From Amphiura filiformis (lineage: Eukaryota; Echinodermata; Ophiuroidea; Amphilepidida; Amphiuridae), in the NCBI RefSeq assembly GCF_039555335.1, contig NC_092636.1, positions 59,213,991 to 59,277,990 of the forward strand: a stretch of 64,000 nucleotides of DNA. The letters are read 5' to 3'. The number at the start of each line of letters is the position of its first letter. Position 1 is the first letter of the stretch. Shown piece after piece: positions 57,500 through 64,000 of this stretch. The position numbers and the translations under genes were made by a program. The notes under the pieces were generated by a model. The model worked only from the letters and a program-made list of their open reading frames with translations. It made no database searches and was not told where the DNA came from.

Positions 57500-58905
57500 G
57501 TAGTTATCTATTGTTGATATGGGTGTTGATGAAGTAGTTGTCTATTGCTGATATGGGTGTTGATGATGTAGTTATCTATTGATGATATGTGTGTTGATGA
57601 AGTAGTTATCTATTGCTGATATGGGTGTTGATGAAGTAGTTATCTATTGGTGATATGGGTTTTGATGAAGCAGTTACCTATTGCTGATATGGGTGTTGAT
57701 GAAGTAGTTATCTATTTGTGATAGGCCTATGGGTTTTGATGAAGTAGTTATCTATTGCTGATATGGGTGTTGATGAAGTAGTTATCTATTGTTGATATGG
57801 GTGTTGATGAAGTAGTATCTATTGCCGATATGGGTGTTGATTAAGTAGTTATTGCTGATATGGGTGTTGATGAAGTAGTTATCTATTGCTGATATGGATT
57901 TTGATGAAGTGGTTATCTAATGGTGATATGGGTTTAGTTGAAATAGTTATCTATTGCTGATATGGGTTTTGATGAAGTAGTTATCTATTGCTGCTATGGG
58001 TGTTGATGAAGTAGTTATCTATTGCTGATATGGGTTTTAATGAAGTAGTTATCTATTGCTGATATGGATTTTGATGAAGTAGTTATCTATTGTTGATATG
58101 GGTGTTGATGAAGTAGTTATCTATTGCTGATATGGGTGTTGATGAAGTAGTTATCTATTGCTGATATGGGTGTTGATGAAGTAGTTATCTATTGCTGATA
58201 TGGGTGTTGATGAAGTAGTTATTTGCTGATATGGGTTTGATGAAGTTATCTATTGCTGATATGGGTTTTGATGAAGTGGTTATCTATTGCTGATATGGGT
58301 GTTGGTAAAGTAGTTATCTATTGCTGATATGGGTGTTGATGAAGTGGTTATCTATTGCTGATATGGGTGTTGGTAAAGTAGTTATCTATTGCTGATATGG
58401 GTGTTGATGAAGTGGTTATCTATTGCTGATATGGGTGTTGGTCAAGTAGTTATCTATTGCTGATATGGGTGTTGATGAAGTAGTTATCTATTGCTGATAT
58501 GGGTTTTGATGAAGTGGTTATCTATTGCTGATATGGGTGTTGGTAAAGTAGTTATCTATTGCTGATATGGGTGTTGATGAAGTGGTTATCTATTGCTGAT
58601 ATGGGTGTTGGTAAAGTAGTTATCTATTGCTGATATGGGTGTTGAATCCTGTTGATGAAGTAGTTATCTATTGTTGATATGGGTGTTGATGAAGTAGTTA
58701 TCTATTGCTGATATGGGTATTGATGAAGTAGTTATCTATTGCTGATATGGGTTTTGATGAAGTAGTTATCTATTGCTGATATGGGTGTTGATGAAGTAGT
58801 TATCTATTGTTGATATGGGTGTTGATGAAGTAGTTATTGCAGATGGGTTTGGATGAAGTAGTTGCTGATGGGTGTTGATGATTGTGTTGATGAAGTTGTA
58901 ATCTT
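57500..58905. repeat. 34-bp tandem array, block D
   Basis: About 40 units of the 34-bp repeat, many with GGGTTTTGATGAAG or GGTAAAGTAG variants; units with TAGGCCTAT inserted (57723) and AATCCTGTTG (58646) serve as landmarks. The last units decay before 58905. Confidence 0.95.
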
Positions 58906-60116
58906 GCTGATTGGTGGATAAAGAACTTACTTATTCTTGATATAAAGGGTTCAAAGAAAGTATATCCTCAGGTTCGTTTGTTTGTTGTTGTTTTTGGGAG
59001 GGGGAGGGAGTGGGAGGGGGGGGTTGTTGACCAAAAAGAAATAAGAAATTAAAAAAACCCATTTTTTTTCGCTCGCTAAGCTCGCAAATGGGACTTTTGG
59101 GAAAAAAAGGACCGTTTGGGGCATTTTGGGATGGGGGGGGCACACCGACACCGCCTGGCTAATAATTATTTGGTGCAGAAGGGACACTAAAATGAATACA
59201 CGGGATCGATACACGTGAATTGCTATGCACGATTTTGATATCAGACGAAAATCTTCTGATACCGTGTTAGAAAATGATGAATAGGCCTATCTCCCGTCAT
59301 GATTTTTTTCTCAAGAAACCAGATTTGGTCTCATAAACTTGGAAATACGTGTTGAACAGATATGATAGTCGCTAGAATGCGCTTTGAAAATTGGCCGTGC
59401 GCTTTGAACTCAAAATTTGACCATTTTATATTGCGTTGGTCCTGTTATGGACTACAGCGTGCAGCGTGTAGTACAGCTGCACTCACTGTAGGCAGTATAA
59501 AAGTCGATGACCATTGACCTCAATGGGGTATAGGCCTACAAGCTTAATCACGCACAACCAAGATCGATTACCCGGCTATTGTGAGTAGCCTTAGTTATGT
59601 CCCTCGACTAATTATTAGTGAGTTTAAAAGAGCTTTAAAGGTTTGAACCAAATGGCTAATCGTGGCTGTGGATTTAACCTACCATGGCGATTCCTGCCAT
59701 GAAGATATAGGGTCGAAGACACTGTGGGGGGGGGGGGGCGTCCAAATTTTGTTGTGTTTGTAGAGCAAAGTTCGACCCCGAGTTCGACTTAAAATAAAGT
59801 TAACTTAAGTTAAAGTCATCATTTTTTTTATTATGACTTGAATATGTCCTCCCATAATTATAACTGCATGTTAAAGGCCAAAATAACCAGTGCAGTGGGA
59901 TTTTTTTTTTTTTTTTTTGTTATTTTAGCCTTAGACAGCAACCCTTCCCGGCAGTTATTAAAATATTTTTCAACATTTGACGGAAATCGTAGGCCCTACA
60001 TTTAATGGCTATAAATAAAAGTTTGAGACTTGAACTTGGATCCCCAAATAGCTGCATAAAGCTATTTGAAGGGAAAAAAGTAGGCCAAAATGAAAGACGG
60101 ATCAAAATGGTAACGG
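58906..60116. other. Non-coding stretch of duplication unit 1
   Basis: Holds G-runs (58995-59025, 59727-59738), short TAGGCCTA pieces and a poly-T run at 59900. Apparent Pro-rich frames come from the G-runs. No gene seen. Confidence 0.4.
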
Positions 60117-60915
60117 TAGGGGAAGGTGGGGCATAACGGACCCCCGGGGCAAAACGGAACCACCTCGAAAAATAGGCCTTGGCATTACTGCCGTTTATGA
60201 AAATTATATTGAGGAACACAAGTATGGCTACGAGGATTTACAACAAAAATTTTATCTGAAACAATCCACTGACATTCGAGCAAGATCGAGTCAAAAAATT
60301 ACTACCCGTCTGGTGTAAGATATGTAAATGTTTAATGCGCTGAAATTTTACTTCATTAATATCGGATTCCCAAATAATTGTGTATATTGTAAACACGAAG
60401 GTACTAGGCATGAGCTGTATTAAGTGCATGGTCTATATGCTACGATGTAGGCCTATTATGCATGCAACCAATTTCTAAAAATCGGGTATGGGGCAAAACG
60501 GAACCCTAGGTGCGGGGCCCCGGGCGTTTTGTCCCACAGATGGGTTCCGTTTTGCCCCAATTGGACATAACTTGTCTTCACTCAGGGAAATGTAGGCGTT
60601 ATCTAGGGGCCTACTCGAACATGGTAAACACTTCGCTGAAACATAGACATATAACTAGACCTACAGATAGAATTAATTATTAAAAGTTAACCACTCATAT
60701 TGGTCATACATAGTATTATAGGCCTACTAGGCCTATAAGAAGTTAACCACTCACTCCACAGAGATGGTAGGCCCACTTAATATTGTAAATGAATATAGGC
60801 CTACATATAACTAGGACTAGGGCCTACCGATGGGACAACTAATATAAGTTTGCACCCAGGGTGCCGTTTTGCCCCATAGGGGGTTCCGTTTTGCCCCGAT
60901 AGTGGGGCAAAACGG
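60117..60915. mobile_element. Element built on GGGGCAAAACGGAACC
   Basis: It opens near GTAGGGGAAGGTGGGGCATA and closes near TTCCGTTTTGCCCCGATAGT. GGGGCAAAACGGAACC and its complement recur near both ends and at about 60490-60560. The layout parallels the GGGGTAAGTTGAGCCA element at 25841. No ORF. Ends are approximate. Confidence 0.6.
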
Positions 60916-61091
60916 ATTTTTTAAAAAAATATTTTGAAGTTCATTTTTATAAAAAATTGTAAGATTCAAGTTATATTGGTTAATGGTATATTAAAGGTAA
61001 ATACAAACTTCAACTGAATATATAATTTTTACAGTCATATTACTTATGGTGACGTCACAGAGCATCCTCAAAGTTAAGTGTTCCGTTATTT

Positions 61092-64000
61092 AACTCTGAT
61101 TTAATTAATGTGTGCACAATTGATAGATTTTCACATCTGATCAGTCACCATACTCCCTCTGTTTGTTAGCTTACTAATAATAACATATTTTTAATAAAAT
61201 TTGACTATGGTATAGTCTAGGATGAGCAAATCACTGAATGGGCCTTTAAGTAGTTATCTATTGTTGATATGGGTGTTGATGAAGTAGTTGTCTATTGCTG
61301 ATATGGGTGTTGATGATGTAGTTATCTATTGATGATATGTGTGTTGATGAAGTAGTTATCTATTGCTGATATGGGTGTTGATGAAGTAGTTATCTATTGG
61401 TGATATGGGTTTTGATGAAGCAGTTACCTATTGCTGATATGGGTGTTGATGAAGTAGTTATCTATTTGTGATAGGCCTATGGGTTTTGATGAAGTAGTTA
61501 TCTATTGCTGATATGGGTGTTGATGAAGTAGTTATCTATTGTTGATATGGGTGTTGATGAAGTAGTATCTATTGCCGATATGGGTGTTGATTAAGTAGTT
61601 ATTGCTGATATGGGTGTTGATGAAGTAGTTATCTATTGCTGATATGGATTTTGATGAAGTGGTTATCTAATGGTGATATGGGTTTAGTTGAAATAGTTAT
61701 CTATTGCTGATATGGGTTTTGATGAAGTAGTTATCTATTGCTGCTATGGGTGTTGATGAAGTAGTTATCTATTGCTGATATGGGTTTTAATGAAGTAGTT
61801 ATCTATTGCTGATATGGATTTTGATGAAGTAGTTATCTATTGTTGATATGGGTGTTGATGAAGTAGTTATCTATTGCTGATATGGGTGTTGATGAAGTAG
61901 TTATCTATTGCTGATATGGGTGTTGATTGATGAAGTAGTTATCTATTGCTGATATGGGTGTTGATGAAGTAGTTATTTGCTGATATGGGTTTGATGAAGT
62001 TATCTATTGCTGATATGGGTTTTGATGAAGTGGTTATCTATTGCTGATATGGGTGTTGGTAAAGTAGTTATCTATTGCTGATATGGGTGTTGATGAAGTG
62101 GTTATCTATTGCTGATATGGGTGTTGGTAAAGTAGTTATCTATTGCTGATATGGGTGTTGATGAAGTGGTTATCTATTGCTGATATGGGTGTTGGTCAAG
62201 TAGTTATCTATTGCTGATATGGGTGTTGATGAAGTAGTTATCTATTGCTGATATGGGTTTTGATGAAGTGGTTATCTATTGCTGATATGGGTGTTGGTAA
62301 AGTAGTTATCTATTGCTGATATGGGTGTTGATGAAGTGGTTATCTATTGCTGATATGGGTGTTGGTAAAGTAGTTATCTATTGCTGATATGGGTGTTGAA
62401 TCCTGTTGATGAAGTAGTTATCTATTGTTGATATGGGTGTTGATGAAGTAGTTATCTATTGCTGATATGGGTATTGATGAAGTAGTTATCTATTGCTGAT
62501 ATGGGTTTTGATGAAGTAGTTATCTATTGCTGATATGGGTGTTGATGAAGTAGTTATCTATTGTTGATATGGGTGTTGATGAAGTAGTTATTGCAGATGG
62601 GTTTGGATGAAGTAGTTGCTGATGGGTGTTGATGATTGTGTTGATGAAGTTGTAATCTTGCTGATTGGTGGATAAAGAACTTACTTATTCTTGATATAAA
62701 GGGTTCAAAGAAAGTATATCCTCAGGTTCGTTTGTTTGTTGTTGTTTTTTGGGAGGGGGAGGGAGAGGGAGGGGGGGGGTTGTTGACCAAAAAGAAATAA
62801 GAAATTAAAAAAACCCATTTTTTTTCGCTCGCTAAGCTCGCAAATGGGACTTTTTGGGAAAAAAAGGGACCGTTTGGGGCATTTTGGGATGGGGGGGGGG
62901 GGCACACCGACACCGCCTGGCTAATAATTATTTGGTGCAGAAGGGACACTAAAATGAATACACGGGATCGATACACGTGAATTGCTATGCACGATTTTGA
63001 TATCAGACGAAAATCTTCTGATACCGTGTTAGAAAATGATGAATAGGCCTATCTCCCGTCATGATTTTTTTCAAGAAACCAGATTTGGTCTCATAAACTT
63101 GGAAATACGTGTTGAACAGATATGATAGTCGCTAGAATGCGCTTTGAAAATTGGCCGTGCGCTTTGAACTCAAAATTTGACCATTTTATATTGCGTTGGT
63201 CCTGTTATGGACTACAGCGTGCAGCGTGTAGTACAGCTGCACTCACTGTAGGCAGTATAAAAGTCGATGACCATTGACCTCAATGGGGTATAGGCCTACA
63301 AGCTTAATCACGCACAACCAAGATCGATTACCCGGCTATTGTGAGTAGCCTTAGTTATGTCCCTCGACTAATTATTAGTGAGTTTAAAAGAGCTTTAAAG
63401 GTTTGAACCAAATGGCTAATCGTGGCTGTGGATTTAACCTACCATGGCGATTCCTGCCATGAAGATATAGGGACGAAGACACTGTGGGGGGGCGTCCACA
63501 TTTTGTTGTGTTTGTAGAGCAAAGTTCGACCCCGAGTTCGACTTAAACTAAAGTTAACTTAAGTTAAAGTCATCATTTTTTTTTTATTATGACTTGAATA
63601 TGTCCTCCCATAATTATAACTGCATGTTAAAGGCCAAAATAACCAGTGCAGTGGGATTTTTTTTCACTTTACCTTGTTATTTTAGCCTTAGACAGCAACC
63701 CTTCCCGGCAGTTATTAAAATATTTTTTCAACATTTGACGGAAATCGTAGGCCCTACATTTAATGGCTATAAATAAAAGTTTGAGACTTGAACTTGGATC
63801 CCCAAATAGCTGCATAAAGCTATTTGAAGGGAAAAAAGTAGGCCAAAATGAAAGACGGATCAAAATGGTAACGGTAGGGGAAGGTGGGGCATAACGGACC
63901 CCCGGGGCAAAACGGAACCACCTCGAAAAATAGGCCTTGGCATTACTGCCGTTTATGAAAATTATATTGAGGAACACAAGTATGGCTACGAGGATTTACA
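61092..64000. repeat. Tandem segmental duplication, unit 2 (cut by window end)
   Basis: Near-identical to 57342-60240. Differences: a 4-base insertion (ATTG) at about 61927, G-run lengths, poly-T replaced by TTTTCACTTTACC near 63661, and a few substitutions. It includes array block E (about 61250-62655) and the beginning of a second GGGGCAAAACGG element (from about 63867). Confidence 0.93.
61250..62655. repeat. 34-bp tandem array, block E
   Basis: Copy of block D, unit for unit, with the same landmarks (TAGGCCTAT at about 61473, AATCCTGTTG at about 62399). Confidence 0.95.

Larger units (their letters stand above)
57342..61091. repeat. Tandem segmental duplication, unit 1 (3750 bp)
   Basis: 57342 onward is repeated at 61092 onward, offset 3750-3754, nearly base for base up to the window end (equivalent of 60240). 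The left break falls inside the 189-bp TAGACTA insertion. The unit includes array block D, a G-rich tract, unassigned sequence (59120-60100) and the GGGGCAAAACGG element. Confidence 0.93.

Noticed and set aside
58931-59214. Pro-rich minus-strand ORFs, also at 62705-62976
   Set aside because: Frames run through G/C homopolymers whose length differs between the two duplicate units, shifting the frame.

Overview
The window is 64 kb of AT-rich, repeat-dense animal nuclear DNA. It has spliced exons with GT/AG junctions, no operons, many short terminal-inverted-repeat (TIR) elements, and decayed non-LTR retrotransposons of several clades. The palindrome TAGGCCTA recurs throughout. Together with the RAD50 and neuropeptide-receptor-like genes and the repeat types, this suggests a marine deuterostome invertebrate (echinoderm or hemichordate). 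That assignment is an inference.

Only two host genes are supportable. (1) RAD50, minus strand, 15483 down to 633. Fourteen consecutive coding exons give 360 in-frame codons: ATP-binding N-terminus, Walker A, Q-loop and the first part of the coiled coil. The rest lies beyond base 1. Its introns hold a 1.66 kb TIR element, an 840-bp inverted repeat pair flanking exons 4-6, a hairpin element made of a roughly 16-bp tandem motif, a hAT-like MITE, and tRNA-derived SINEs, one split by a Harbinger-like MITE. (2) A single-exon class A GPCR of 394 residues, minus strand, 52149-50965.

The rest is mobile DNA. 16-33 kb: a snap-back element, a 1.86 kb TIR element with a paralogous empty site, a broken LINE 3' end, local tandem repeats, and an element built on GGGGTAAGTTGAGCCA. 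33.6-39.3 kb: a large foldback whose two arms carry decayed copies of the same protein-coding segment. 39.1-42.8 kb: a decayed R2-like retrotransposon with a restriction-like endonuclease domain, and an internally deleted tandem copy. 45-47.5 kb: an RTE-like pseudogene split by a CAGCAAACAC-type MITE, then a nested pair of the same MITE. 47.8-48.2 kb: a tandem repeat of about 98 bp. 48.8-50.5 kb: a CR1-like pseudogene.

52.7-64 kb: arrays of a 34-bp unit hit repeatedly by insertions (an RTE fragment itself split by two elements, and a TTAA-flanked MITE whose second copy is split by two more). A near-identical 3.75-kb tandem duplication runs off the window end. The main interest is this datable nesting of elements with readable target-site duplications. 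I found no CRISPR array, rRNA gene or intact tRNA gene.
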